DNA of 64,000 nt from Dictyobacter aurantiacus (GCF_003967515.1 NZ_BIFQ01000001.1:1922001-1986000); one strand, 5' to 3'; numbered from the stretch's first letter, positions 16,552 to 28,300 are shown. Notes: generated by a model not told the origin, from the sequence alone. Numbers and translations: made by a program.

Positions 16552-16859
16552 AAATGCTCTCCCGGTCTATGAACATGCATATGCATCTATACACATGTTC
16601 ACAAAAATTATAGAGTGATAGAAACAAAATATATCTGTAATCCTTAATAGGATGTACACGCAACCTGTCCTGCTTTTTGAGAAGGGAAGATAACAATTCA
16701 TATTTTATAAGCAAGGATACATATGCAGATGTAATGTATTACTCTGTGGCTTTTATATATTCTTTATATATTTATATTGCAAACCCAACAGGAATATACT
16801 TTAGCAGAACAGTACTTGTCAATAATTTTATACTTATGTATATTTTTTTAGCAAAAAAG
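16552..16859. other. AT-rich intergenic stretch
   Basis: About 300 bases separate the O-methyltransferase end from the surface-protein start. Both genes are on the minus strand, so the promoter of the surface protein should lie here. I see no further gene. Confidence 0.5.
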
Positions 16860-16881
16860 GCCCGCATTATTTTTTGCGGGC
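16855..16881 (-). terminator. terminator overlapping the methyltransferase stop codon
   Basis: On the minus strand GCCCGCA, an AT-rich 8-nt loop and TGCGGGC are followed by CTTTTTT. The stop codon of the methyltransferase lies in the loop region. Confidence 0.7.
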
Positions 16882-17931
16882 GCTAATCAAGGTAGCTCCG
16901 GGGGTAAGCAACCTATGCTCACGTACCTGCTCCATACCACAGGACTGTAGCCAGTCTTTGACCTCTGAAAAGGGATAGCAGGTGCCGCCGACGATCTCCA
17001 TGGTGTTGGCCATCAACTGGACCATGGTGTTGGCGATTCGCGAGTAGCGTGTCTGGTTGGGGATCTGATCGACGAAGAAAATCTGGCCGCCTGGCTTCAG
17101 GATGGCGATGACTTTGGTCAACAGGGCGCGATTCTGCTCCGGCTGCAGCAGATGGGCAATGTGGAAGTAGAGAGCCGCATCAAAGGTGGCGGGAAACTGT
17201 TGCTCAAAGGAGTCTCGTAAAAGATCTGTACAGATAAAGTGGATCTGCTTGTTCAGCTTCTGCTGCTCTACGGTACGCAGGCCCGCGTCAATGCCGGGCT
17301 GAATATCCAGCACGGTAGCCTGCAGGTGCGGATATTTGCGGCAGAGCATGGCGCTATACGCCGCGTGTGAGCCCCCGATATCCACCAGACTGCAGGCCCC
17401 CCTGGGTAAGTGGATTTTGTAGATGACCTCCCGGCCAAGCACGCTGGCCAGAGAGGCCAGTCCCGCGTAGTGGCGCGCCAGCTGGCGTTGCACCTCAGGA
17501 TCGCCGGGATCTTCTTCATATGGCATGCGCTGGGCAGGCTGATGCGTGCGGATGGCGGCCGGTAAATTCTTCCAGATATCAACGATGTCTGGACTGTGGA
17601 TGACGTAGGGCGCGACAGAGAAAGGCGAGCTTGTCAGCAGCCAGCGGCGCGCGACGCGCGAATTACGATAACGTCCCTTGCGCTCCCGTATATATCCCGC
17701 CGAAACCAGTACCTGGAGCAAGAGCTTCAATCCATCGGGATGGCAATCCAGATGTTCAGCCAGTTGCTCCAGGGTCAGGGACCTGCGATCCAGCGTATCA
17801 AACAGGTTGAGTTCGCAGGCGGTCACCAGCACGCGGGCAATGCCAGGCACCAGCGGGGTATCGAAAAGCGGTGAAGGTAATAAATTCAGGCTGGCCAGAA
17901 TATGGTCAATAAGAGATAAGCGTAAGGGCAT
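16867..17931 (-). CDS. SAM-dependent O-methyltransferase of the plant-type/hydroxyneurosporene family
   Basis: The 354-residue protein has an N-terminal winged-helix dimerisation domain (LNLFDTLDRRSLTLEQLAEH, HPDGLKLLLQVLVSAGYI). The C-terminal Rossmann domain has the SAM-binding motif CSLVDIGGSHAAYSAML (about 185-201). LKPGGQIFFVDQIP follows, as in O-methyltransferases acting on aromatic or isoprenoid metabolites. It lies 63 bases downstream of a UbiA-type gene on the same strand, so the two probably act on one metabolite. The substrate cannot be read from sequence. The hairpin at its stop codon suggests the end of an operon. Confidence 0.85.
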   Translation of the reverse strand: MPLRLSLIDHILASLNLLPSPLFDTPLVPGIARVLVTACELNLFDTLDRRSLTLEQLAEHLDCHPDGLKLLLQVLVSAGYIRERKGRYRNSRVARRWLLTSSPFSVAPYVIHSPDIVDIWKNLPAAIRTHQPAQRMPYEEDPGDPEVQRQLARHYAGLASLASVLGREVIYKIHLPRGACSLVDIGGSHAAYSAMLCRKYPHLQATVLDIQPGIDAGLRTVEQQKLNKQIHFICTDLLRDSFEQQFPATFDAALYFHIAHLLQPEQNRALLTKVIAILKPGGQIFFVDQIPNQTRYSRIANTMVQLMANTMEIVGGTCYPFSEVKDWLQSCGMEQVREHRLLTPGATLISARKK

Positions 17932-17994
17932 GCGCGCTACCTTTCAACAAGACACTACATTCATTTCGTTCAGGGATCACACAGATAATACGAA

Positions 17995-18873
17995 TCACAT
18001 GATAAAGAGGCTGCTAAGCCAGCCACTGGCCAGCAGCAGACATGTGAATACCGTCAGAAGAAAATAGTGCTTGTCGTTGTGCTCGCTGCGCCAGAAGCGG
18101 GGCCAGATAGCCAGCACAACTATCAGTACACATACCAGCAGGAGCGTCGGCCAGATAATCAGGGGTTGCGCCTCGGCGATGTTCAGCAGCGTAAAAAGCC
18201 CCACCAGGATGGTCGCGCTCAGAACCAGCAGGGGACAGGCCAGCAGCGTCCTTTGTTCACCCAGTACGACCGCCAGGGTGCGCGCATTGTTGGTCGCGTC
18301 CTCAGCGATATCTGGTAACGAGTTGGAAAGGTTGAGGGCGATTCCCAGCAGCGCGGCCACGGGGATCAAGCAGAAGAGGGCGGGTGAGCCATGAGCAACA
18401 CCAACGAAGGCATACACGGGGATCAGGGGGATAGCCAGCGCAAAGACGATGCCGCTCCACGGTGTCGATTTGAGTCCCAGGTTATACCCCTGCCCCAGCA
18501 ACAGGTAGAGCAGCGAGATGAGCAGGGCCAGCCAGTTCAGGGGCAGCAGCAGCAGAAACATCAGGATGATCCACGCCCAACCAAACACCAGCGCCTCGCG
18601 CGCTGAAACCAGTCCACGCGCGATCGGCTTCTGGCGCTTGCTCTCGATATCCAGTCGCCGATCACAATAATCGTTGAGTACAGCGATCGAGCACTGCATA
18701 GCGAAGTGGGCACCGATCACCAGCAACAAGGTGGTCCAGACCAGGTGGGGCCACGCGCCCAGTACGGCGAAGACAGTTACCGCCACAGTATGAATCAACA
18801 CTGGTCCTGGATGACAGAGCAAAAAAAAGCCCAGCGCTCTATCGCCAGGCCGTCGCTGTTTCAAAGTTTCCAC
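17995..18873 (-). CDS. UbiA-family prenyltransferase
   Basis: The 292-residue integral membrane protein has about eight or nine hydrophobic segments. The first Asp-rich motif is NDYCDRRLD (NDxxDxxxD) and the second is NLSNSLPDIAED, both needed to bind Mg-prenyl diphosphate. It should attach an isoprenoid chain to an aromatic or similar acceptor. The GTG at 18873 is six bases after GGGGGAG. It lies directly upstream of an O-methyltransferase, which would suit a quinone-like or specialised terpenoid pathway. Other quinone genes are not in the window, so the product stays open. Confidence 0.85.
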   Translation of the reverse strand: METLKQRRPGDRALGFFLLCHPGPVLIHTVAVTVFAVLGAWPHLVWTTLLLVIGAHFAMQCSIAVLNDYCDRRLDIESKRQKPIARGLVSAREALVFGWAWIILMFLLLLPLNWLALLISLLYLLLGQGYNLGLKSTPWSGIVFALAIPLIPVYAFVGVAHGSPALFCLIPVAALLGIALNLSNSLPDIAEDATNNARTLAVVLGEQRTLLACPLLVLSATILVGLFTLLNIAEAQPLIIWPTLLLVCVLIVVLAIWPRFWRSEHNDKHYFLLTVFTCLLLASGWLSSLFIM

Positions 18874-18957
18874 GATATGCTCCCCCTAATCTGCCGCCAT
18901 CATCACCCTCACAACCAATCAGTACTCCATCATATCAAGAAACGTATATAAGTTGAG

Positions 18958-19527
18958 TTACCAGACCGGTAAACGATCCATTACAGCCTTATACCACTGA
19001 TCGCGCATATCAGAACCGGCCACCGCCAGCGTAATCCAGATACCAAGCAGCGTTCCCATTATCCACAAAAAGAACATGACTGTATCACTATTAACATGGA
19101 CCAGCCCCTGCCAGAGAGAAAGCACCAGCAAGGATAGTGGATCATGCCCATTGGCGATAGGCAACGCGGCACGCGCCGAGGGCTGCTCCAGCACAATGCC
19201 TGACATGGTAATAGTCGCCAGGGCGACAGCGATCAACATCTCTGGCAGCGAAGGTCGGAATGAGGTCAGGGGACGCGCTTTCTGTTCCTGAACCGCGACC
19301 TGCTGTGAACTTAGCGCCACGCGCCGCATAATATGCATAGTCAGATCAGCTGGCTCACGCACCATCTCCATCTCATTTAATGCCTGATCAATCTCTAGCA
19401 ATAGAAAATATTCGTGGCAACAGGCAGAGCAACTTGAAAGATGCGATTCCAGGGCACGCGTCTGCTCTAAATTCAATTGTTTATCGAGATACAATTGTAT
19501 TTGGCGGGTCGCTTTTGAACACTGCAT
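18958..19527 (-). CDS. anti-sigma factor with zinc-finger domain
   Basis: The start is taken as the ATG at 19527, two bases after the sigma-factor stop, using AAAGG inside the end of that gene. Residues about 1-50 carry the zinc-binding anti-sigma motif, with LESHLSSCSACC (H-x3-C-x2-C). Two hydrophobic segments follow, near 100-120 and 150-175. It should hold the ECF sigma factor encoded just upstream at the membrane. The tight linkage makes the pair a regulatory unit. The inducing signal is unknown. Confidence 0.85.
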   Translation of the reverse strand: MQCSKATRQIQLYLDKQLNLEQTRALESHLSSCSACCHEYFLLLEIDQALNEMEMVREPADLTMHIMRRVALSSQQVAVQEQKARPLTSFRPSLPEMLIAVALATITMSGIVLEQPSARAALPIANGHDPLSLLVLSLWQGLVHVNSDTVMFFLWIMGTLLGIWITLAVAGSDMRDQWYKAVMDRLPVW

Positions 19528-19529
19528 GA

Positions 19530-20165
19530 CTAACCTTTCGTTTTCCACTCTTGATCAAACGCCTCTAAACGCTCTTTCAGCAGATTCCTCGCCCGAAAAA
19601 GATGCGTTTTTATTGTTCCGATCGGCATAGTCAAAATTTCAGCCATCTCCTCGTAAGTCATTTCCTGCAAATGTCTTAACACCAGCACGACACGATATTT
19701 GGCAGGCAGGGTTGATATATGTTCACGCACGATCGCCTGTCTATCATGGGCTTCTAACTCAGCCCCGATACGCTCATCGCTATCTACAGCCTCCGCCTGC
19801 ATAGCGACCTGTAATGCGCTATCTTTCTTCCGCTGTTCTAGCTGCTTCAACGCACAATTATAGGCGATCCGGTGCAACCAGGTAGTAAAACGCGCGTCCC
19901 TTCGAAATGATCGCAAACCTTGCCAGGCAGCCAGAAAGGTCTCCTGGGTGACTTCATTGGCCTCGTCATACTGCTGGAGCATCCGGTATACTAAATTAAA
20001 TACACGACGCTGATGGCGCTGGACCAATACAGCAAAGGCATCCTGGTCCCCGGATTGGCTGGCGATGACAAGGGCAACATCATCTTGATCTGTAAATGTC
20101 GAGGCTACGCCTGTCAGTGATATTCCAATACTTTGTGGTGGCTGCAATAGATACTCACTCATCAT
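19530..20165 (-). CDS. ECF RNA polymerase sigma factor (sigma-E-like)
   Basis: The 211-residue protein has sigma region 2 (FNLVYRMLQQYDEANEVTQE followed by TFLAAWQGL; RFTTWLHRIAYNCALK) and region 4 (LPAKYRVVLVLRHLQEMTYE then MAEILTMPIGTIKTHLFRAR). It directs polymerase to its own regulon and is probably controlled by the adjacent anti-sigma factor, with which it is co-transcribed. The ribosome site before the ATG pair is weak. A plus-strand membrane-protein gene starts 115 bases away in the opposite direction, so the two may share a regulatory region. Confidence 0.92.
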   Translation of the reverse strand: MMSEYLLQPPQSIGISLTGVASTFTDQDDVALVIASQSGDQDAFAVLVQRHQRRVFNLVYRMLQQYDEANEVTQETFLAAWQGLRSFRRDARFTTWLHRIAYNCALKQLEQRKKDSALQVAMQAEAVDSDERIGAELEAHDRQAIVREHISTLPAKYRVVLVLRHLQEMTYEEMAEILTMPIGTIKTHLFRARNLLKERLEAFDQEWKTKG

Positions 20166-20279
20166 ACTAATTTAGAGTCTCATTTGAAGGCATATGTTTC
20201 ACCAAACTGACGAAACATACAACTTGCTTAAACGTATCTTATCATACAGACTCATATCTGTATAAAGAGGTAGCCCTAT

Positions 20280-20735
20280 ATGTCATTCAACGCGATAGTT
20301 ATTTTAATTGGCTGGCTGATCGCCCTGGCCATTTTTCTCGGTTTTATCATCTTGCTACGTTACATCCAGCACCGTGAACGCATGGCCATGATCAGTCGTG
20401 GGCTTCATCCATCAGAAACGCGACGCAGGCGCCGCAACAGGGGCATTCTACGAGCAGGTCTGATTACCATGATGGTCGGGCTTACCCTGCTTATCGGCTT
20501 ATATCCAATCGGCTTTTTACTGCCTCCGAACCTTGCCTCTACCCCGATCCATATTGGGCCCTGGTTACTCCCGGGTTTGATCCCGTTTGGCGTCGGACTG
20601 GCCCTGACCGGCAGCTATTATCTGGAGCAGAACTCACAGGGCGACATTGAAGACCCAAAGGACACCAGGCACAATAAAAAAGACGATACCAATATCATCC
20701 CGCTCAAAGAGCGCAGAGAGGGTCCTCACGCGTAA
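20280..20735 (+). CDS. membrane protein (DUF6249-like)
   Basis: The 151-residue protein starts at an ATG with AGAGGTAG upstream. The first membrane helix (about 7-27) is followed by RYIQHRERMAMISRGLHPSE, a motif shared by small bacterial membrane proteins of the DUF6249 type. Two more helices (about 58-80 and 93-113) and a charged C-terminal tail of about 35 residues follow. Function is unknown. It is divergent from the sigma/anti-sigma pair and might belong to their regulon. Confidence 0.65.
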   Translation: MSFNAIVILIGWLIALAIFLGFIILLRYIQHRERMAMISRGLHPSETRRRRRNRGILRAGLITMMVGLTLLIGLYPIGFLLPPNLASTPIHIGPWLLPGLIPFGVGLALTGSYYLEQNSQGDIEDPKDTRHNKKDDTNIIPLKERREGPHA

Positions 20736-20879
20736 AGGCGGCGCATCCGGCGCAAAGCAACAAACACAGTGAATAGTGCGTCTGTGTGCTTATTCCTGAC
20801 GTTCATTCATGGCTTAAAAGCACTTCAAATCCCGTTAGCCTGTTTTTTTGGGCGTTCCTAAAATTTCATATAAAAACGC

Positions 20880-20908
20880 TTGACAGAAAAGCCGGTCAGT
20901 GCTATTAT
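20880..20908 (+). promoter_or_regulatory. rRNA operon promoter
   Basis: TTGACA and TATTAT are separated by exactly 17 bases, an almost consensus sigma-70-type promoter. Transcription would start near 20915, about 175 bases before the 16S gene. Confidence 0.85.
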
Positions 20909-21091
20909 CTCTCTTGCGCCAGACAGGAACGTCTGAAGCGTCTACATAACACAAGTAATTGTGAAATGTAAGAACATGAACAACTGAAGAGTGGTAAGGA
21001 AACAGAAAAACATAAGCCAGTTAATTGCTTTGATAAGCTTGCCATAACATTGCATAGTAATTCTCTGTAGAGAGTTTTACATATAAAAAAT

Positions 21092-22573
<1,482 letters not shown>

Positions 22574-22763
22574 GGGAGCTTGAGCACGCGTCTGAAGACA
22601 CTTCAGACATCTAAGCGTGTTCCACTTCCAGGTCGGTCTTACTTCACAGAGTAAGAGATCTAAACGAGCTTGTCGAAGTTGGCGTTTGACTGCTCCGCCT
22701 TACCACTCTTTAGTTGTTCAGGTTCACAACATTGCTTATGTAGTACAATAAAGAAATAGATAC

Positions 22764-22837
22764 GGGCTTTTAGCTCAGGTGGTTAGAGCGCAGTCCTGAT
22801 AAGACTGAGGTCCCTGGTTCGAGTCCAGGAAGGCCCA
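22764..22837 (+). tRNA. tRNA-Ile (GAT)
   Basis: The 74-base cloverleaf has acceptor GGGCTTT/AAGGCCC, anticodon loop CTGATAA and T-arm CCTGGTTCGAGTCCAGG. CCA is not encoded. It lies in the spacer after 16S, the usual place for tRNA-Ile. Confidence 0.96.
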
Positions 22838-22840
22838 TTC

Positions 22841-22913
22841 GGGGGCGTAGCTTAGTTGGTAGAGCGTCGCCTTTGCACGGCGAAGGTCAGGAGTTCGAAT
22901 CTCCTCGCCTCCA
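22841..22913 (+). tRNA. tRNA-Ala (TGC)
   Basis: The cloverleaf has acceptor GGGGGCG/CGCCTCC, anticodon loop TTTGCAC and T-arm AGGAGTTCGAATCTCCT. It follows tRNA-Ile after three bases. Confidence 0.96.
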
Positions 22914-22944
22914 CCCCGGATTTCTCATCCGCTGCTTTGTACAC

Positions 22945-23076
<132 letters not shown>

Positions 23077-23103
23077 TGGTATAAAGCAGGAAATGAGAGC
23101 CGC

Positions 23104-23177
23104 GGGCTTTTAGCTCAGGTGGTTAGAGCGCAGTCCTGATAAGACTGAGGTCCCTGGTTCGAGTCCAGGAAGGCCCA
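23104..23177 (+). tRNA. tRNA-Ile (GAT), second copy
   Basis: It is identical to the copy at 22764 over all 74 bases and lies 28 bases after the 5S gene. Confidence 0.96.
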
Positions 23178-23237
23178 TTATCCGATCTCCTAAATGAGAC
23201 AGCTCCGCTGCTCTTATTTTTTTGCCCCACGTGTTAC

Positions 23238-23311
23238 GGGCTTTTAGCTCAGGTGGTTAGAGCGCAGTCCTGATAAGACTGAGGTCCCTGGTTCGAGTCC
23301 AGGAAGGCCCA
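23238..23311 (+). tRNA. tRNA-Ile (GAT), third copy
   Basis: It is identical to the other two copies. The 60-base spacer after the second copy is unrelated to the upstream spacers. Confidence 0.96.
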
Positions 23312-23316
23312 CTTTG

Positions 23317-23376
23317 ATGAAGCGAGGGCGGTGCAGGTTCTCTCAACCGAGAGAACCTGCACCGCCCTCGCTTCAT
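23317..23376. terminator. rRNA operon terminator, perfect 28-bp hairpin
   Basis: Perfect 28-base arms starting ATGAAGCGAGGGCGG enclose the loop AACC. It lies between the last tRNA and the convergent pantothenate kinase gene, so it can serve both. Confidence 0.85.
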
Positions 23377-23390
23377 ATTCCCTATCTCTG

Positions 23391-24179
23391 TTATTGATGT
23401 CCGCGCAGCCGGTTATAAACCAGGCGCAATCCTTCAAGCGGTAAATACTGGTTGACATACTGGACTTCGGGAATGATCGGTGCCATCTGTTGCGCCATCC
23501 CTCCATGGGCGATGATCTTGATCTCGCTGGGATGAGTTACGTCGGGAATCTCCTTGCAAAGCCGCGCGATCAGACCCTGCACCAGGCCGACGTGCCCATA
23601 AATAATGCCCGATTGCATGTTCTCGATCGTGTTCTTGCCCAGCGCGGAACGCGGCGGCGTCATGTTGACGCGATAAAGCTGGGAGGCGGCACTGCTTAAT
23701 GCTTCTGCGGAGATGACCAGGCCGGGAGCGATAGCGCCTCCCAGGAAATCACCCTCGATCGAGGCGACATCAAACGTCGTAGCGGTACTGAAGGCGATCA
23801 CAATCGCGGGGCCGCCATAGAGATGGTGAGCCGCCAGAATGGTCATGATGCGATCCGATCCCACTTCCCAGGGGTTATCCACCAGCAGCTTGATCCCAAG
23901 ATCCATCGTATGGTTGATGACCAGCGCTTCGCGGTTACAATAGCGGGCGGCAAGATCCTGAAAGACCGGTGTCAGAGGCGGAACAACACTGGACACTATG
24001 ATGTCGTCGATATCAGTCAAGGTGTAGCCAACGTGACGCAACAGATCGCTGAGTACCATAGCGTACTCGTCGGCTGTACGCTGCCGACTGGTTGATACGA
24101 CCCAGAGATGCTTCATTACATCATGATCATATAGACCAAACTTGATATTTGTATTACTGATATCAAGCGCAAGTAACAT
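23391..24179 (-). CDS. coaX: type III pantothenate kinase homologue with altered active-site motifs
   Basis: The 262 residues follow CoaX throughout: LLALDISNTN, NPWEVGSDRIM, FLGGAIAPGL and a normal C-terminal half. CoaX phosphorylates pantothenate, the first step of coenzyme A synthesis. Two ATP-binding motifs deviate. The usual DxGNT at the start reads DISNT (Gly8 to Ser), and the usual DxGTATT reads AFSTATT (Asp129 to Ala, Gly131 to Ser). Asp6 and Asp109 are kept. Loss of one conserved Asp could lower or change activity. The ATG has a GAAGGGAC site. It is convergent with the rRNA operon. Confidence 0.82.
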   Translation of the reverse strand: MLLALDISNTNIKFGLYDHDVMKHLWVVSTSRQRTADEYAMVLSDLLRHVGYTLTDIDDIIVSSVVPPLTPVFQDLAARYCNREALVINHTMDLGIKLLVDNPWEVGSDRIMTILAAHHLYGGPAIVIAFSTATTFDVASIEGDFLGGAIAPGLVISAEALSSAASQLYRVNMTPPRSALGKNTIENMQSGIIYGHVGLVQGLIARLCKEIPDVTHPSEIKIIAHGGMAQQMAPIIPEVQYVNQYLPLEGLRLVYNRLRGHQ

Positions 24180-24345
24180 ACATAAGTCCCTTCTCTACTC
24201 AAGCATCATGCTGTAAAAAAAGCATTTGGAAACGCTGCTTGATCGCGGCGAGCTCCGCCGCCACGGCTCATCATCTGGGACGGAGCTTTTCTTCGCATCC
24301 GTGATAGCTCCCCGGGCGGCTTCGCTCATCCAAATGAGTAGCATA

Positions 24346-25029
24346 CTATTTCTGGGATATCTCCTGCTCCTTGGCGGCGGCCACGTATTTCTTGATTACG
24401 GCCGCGATCAGGAAAGGATCGCCATGGGCGTCATCATTGACGACCGTGATCTCTGTGTCTGTACGGTCATCCACGAACGCCAATGATGTTGGGGTGCGCA
24501 CGCGCTTGCGGCGCTGTTTCTGGCCGCTAGGGGTGATGCCGCGCCCGAAGACAAAGCCCATCAGATTCTCACCCGGACTCTGGATATTGTTGACGCCACC
24601 CTCATCAGGGTTACGCTCAAGCGGTGCGCGTCCGCGCGGGGTCACGTGTCGAATATTGACGAGCGGTACGTGGGTCGTTCGAGGGCCTTCTTTATGTACA
24701 AAATCCGTGGGGGTCAGTACGATTATGTGTTTTTCTGGCTGAGCCACGCGCAGGATGTCCACGCAGAGCATATAGATGCTACCCAAAAAGATAAAAGCCA
24801 GGATACCCAGCAACAATGTGGTTAAAATAATGGAAAAAATCCCACGCTGATAATTAAATGGAACAACGATCGGCACAATTAAGGCTAACAAGCCTCCACC
24901 CATTAAAATACCGAAAATCCAACCAATGATTCCCCAGATAACCTTCCCTTTGAGCAGGGGGAAAGTAGACCAGCCAGGCGGCAGTTCCGCGCTTATATTC
25001 GCTTGTGCGAGAATCTCTTCTGCGTCCAT
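24346..25029 (-). CDS. membrane protein of unknown function
   Basis: The start is taken as ATG 25029 (MDAEEILAQ), with AAGGAC upstream; the frame stays open further but runs into a palindrome. Two or three membrane helices lie at about residues 30-55 and 65-100. A soluble domain follows (IIVLTPTDFVHKEGPRTTHV, VNIRHVTPRG), reminiscent of PH-like domains in small bacterial membrane proteins. A basic linker and a final helix complete it. No enzyme motif is visible. It is divergent from the large helicase fusion. Confidence 0.6.
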   Translation of the reverse strand: MDAEEILAQANISAELPPGWSTFPLLKGKVIWGIIGWIFGILMGGGLLALIVPIVVPFNYQRGIFSIILTTLLLGILAFIFLGSIYMLCVDILRVAQPEKHIIVLTPTDFVHKEGPRTTHVPLVNIRHVTPRGRAPLERNPDEGGVNNIQSPGENLMGFVFGRGITPSGQKQRRKRVRTPTSLAFVDDRTDTEITVVNDDAHGDPFLIAAVIKKYVAAAKEQEISQK

Positions 25030-25110
25030 TTTGAAAGTCCTTGTCAAGATATATGGCACCATCTCATCTCGGCCCATTATACCAGAGAATGTCCCATTTG
25101 GAAAAATTAC

Positions 25111-25182
25111 TATGGGTATTTGTACATTGATGCGTTGAGCGCGCAGTTGCGCGCTCAACGCATCAATGTACAAATACCCATA
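25111..25182. repeat. perfect 35-bp inverted repeat between divergent genes
   Basis: Two perfect 35-base arms (TATGGGTATTTGTACATTGA ...) are separated by GT only. It lies upstream of both divergent genes, so it cannot be a normal terminator for either. It may be an operator, a protein-bound cruciform or a mobile repeat. Confidence 0.85.
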
Positions 25183-25319
25183 GAGGGTGGCTTAAAAAGG
25201 TCCCGACGAGGCTCTCTATGCGATATAATATGATATGGACTGAGGCGAAAAGCAGACATACTGGTTAACATACCTTTCTCATATTTGCTGATATTTTACT
25301 AAGGCGCTGGGAGCACGCT

Positions 25320-28300
25320 GTGGATAATGTGTTACGGTCAACGGTTGAGGCTACGGCCCGGCTGGTGCTGGAAGAATATAGGAAAGACAACCCTGCGTGG
25401 ACTAATGATGTCACCCCTGTTGACGATCTGGCCGAGTGGCTGGGATTGAGTATTGGTACGTTCGCGGAAGATGACTATGCGCAGGGGACGTACGGCTTTA
25501 TGGATCCCGATGAAGAGGAAGATCTGATCTGGATCTGCCGTTCCCTCAATGAGGCGTTTCGCCGCTTTACACTGGCACACGAAATTGGACATGCCCTGCT
25601 GCATTGTCGCGATGGGATGCGCCTGCAGCGCTTCGCGGAACAGCGCGGCCTGCCATTTGTGGGCCACACCTCCTATGCCCCGATTCCAGAGCCGTCACCG
25701 GCCTTCCCCTGTCACGACGATGACATACAGGAAGATATGGCAACCTTGCTGGAACAGGAGCAGATACAGGAGAAGATTGGTAGCGCCCACGGCTATGATC
25801 CACGCAGCGAACGTGAGATGGCCGCCAATGTCTTTGCCGCCGAACTGCTGATGCCAGCGACCCGGCTCTATACCTTATTTGTAGAGGGCGGCGTACCAAC
25901 CCATACACTGGCGACCCACTTTCACGTCTCGCCGGCCGCGCTGCTCAATCGCCTGACCGGCTTCCTGGATACGCCGCCGACACGGGAGACGGTGCAAGAA
26001 CCTGTAGCCGCCACGCCTATCGAGCCAGCAAATGGGACTCCGCCAGCAAAAAAGCGATACGATGAATTCCAGCAAGCGGCCATCGAGGCCGAGACTCCAG
26101 CGCTGATCGTGGCCGGACCCGGTAGTGGCAAGACAAGTACGCTGATCGGGCGGGCCGACTATCTTATCAATACCCTGGGCACTCCCGCCCAGAACATTCT
26201 GGCACTGACCTTCTCACGCAAAGCCACACTGGAGATGGAGGAACGCCTGCGGCAACTGCTCGCCCGGTCGGGGCAGCCCTTACCAACGATCAGTACCTTT
26301 CATGCTTTTTGCGCCAATCTATTGCGCCAGCACGCGGCCCTGGCGGGTCTGAGACCAGACTTCACGCTGATTGATGAGGCCGAGGGCTACCTGATCCTGC
26401 GCCGCCAGGCCAACGCGATGCGGCTCCACCACTATCGTCTGCTGCAGACGCCCACCCATTATTTTCCAGATATGCTCAAGGCGATCGCACGCGCCAAGGA
26501 TGAACTGGTGACGCCCGAGCAGTACGCGATCCTGGCCCGGACCATGCGCCTGCAAGCTGGAGACGACGAAAAAGAGCAGGCTGAGGCGGAAAAGACGCTA
26601 GAGGTGGCGCAGGTCTACGCTCTCTATCAACAAGAGCTGCAACGCCGTGGCGATACTGACTACGGTGGCCTGCTGGTATCGGCGATCCAACTTCTTACAG
26701 ATCATCCAGAGGTCCTGCACGAGCAGCAGCAAAGGTTCGCGCACATCCTGGTCGATGAATTTCAGGATGTGAATCGGGCCAGCGGCGTCCTGCTACGCGT
26801 ACTGGCCGGTGAGTCCCGCCGCGTCTGGGTAGTGGGCGACGCCAACCAGGCCATCTACGGCTTTCGTGGCGCCTCGCCCGCCAACATCAGCCAGTTTGAG
26901 CAAGACTTCCCGGGAGCCAGGGTCCTCCCGCTTAGTCGCAACTATCGTTCGCGGCCCGATCTGGTAGCGCTGGCTGAGGCTTTCCGCTGCCAGCATCTTG
27001 AACGGGAGCAAGACGCTGGCAAAAATCAGGCGGTACGCCTGACCAGCACGGAAGCCTATGTCACCATCGCCAAAGCCCCCGATGAGACCAGTGAGGTCGC
27101 TGGCCTGATCGCCGATATCCGTCATAAGCGCTCTCTGGGCTATGCCTACAAAGACATGATCATCCTCTGCCGCACGCGCAGCCAGGCCAACAAGATTACC
27201 GCCGCCCTGCTGGAGGCCGAGCTTCCCGCTATCGAACAGGGCGGCATCCTGGAACAGGAGTATATCAAGGACGCGCTCTCAGCGATCCAGCTCATTGCGG
27301 ATAACAGCGGAATGGGGCTCCTGCGCATGGGATGCCAGCCTGAATACGCCTTGAGCCAACAGGACGTCGAGGCGCTACTGCTGGCGGCCCGTGAACCGGG
27401 CAAGACGCCGCGCCAGATGCTGCTTTCAGGCGAGGCTCCTCTGAGCATGAGCGTGGAGGGACGTCATGCCCTGCTGCGCCTCTCGCGCATGCTACAATCT
27501 CTGTTCAGGGCGCCCAATATGTGGTCGCTACTGGCCCAGTACCTCTTCATCGAGACCTCGTTGGTGCGCGCGCTACTGGCGCGACCCGATGATAAAGCCA
27601 GCATCTTGCAGTTGGGCGCCTATCAGCAACTGCTCCAGACGGCTCGCCACTATGACCAGCAACTGCTGCTGCGCCAGCGGCTGGATCAACAGACGGCCTC
27701 TCAAGATGGCCAGGAAGCGGCAGACAGCGAGCCAATGTCGCTGGAAGAACAGGTGCGAGATTTCCTGGACTATCTCAGACTCCTGGTGCGGCTGCGGCAG
27801 GATAGCGGCAATCGGCAGAATAATGAAGACGAGACGGAGGAAGAGGCCGATACCATCAGCGTCATGACCGTGCATGCCAGCAAGGGGCTGGAGTTCCCGG
27901 TCGTCTACATGCCAGGCCTGATGCAACGCCGCTTCCCCACTACAGGCCGCTCAGGCCAGGTCAAACCGCCAGCGGGTATGCTGACAACGGAGGGGAACAG
28001 CCATGACGTGGGCGAAGCCTGCCTCTTCTACGTAGGGGTAACGCGGGCAAAAGATCAACTGGTGCTGAGCTATAGCGAACGCTACGGCAAGGCGCAACAG
28101 CGCTACCAGCGCTCCATCTATCTTGACGCGCTTGAAGCGGGCTTGAGCGAGGAGCGCATCGTCAATCTGCACTGGAACCAACCCTACACGGGTACTCTGG
28201 TGGAAGAGGAAATCGTAGGTGTCCATAGTTCCCAGCCCGGTGAAGATTTTATCGCAGCCATGAGCTCACCCATCGTAAGTACCTATGCCATCGAGAGCTA

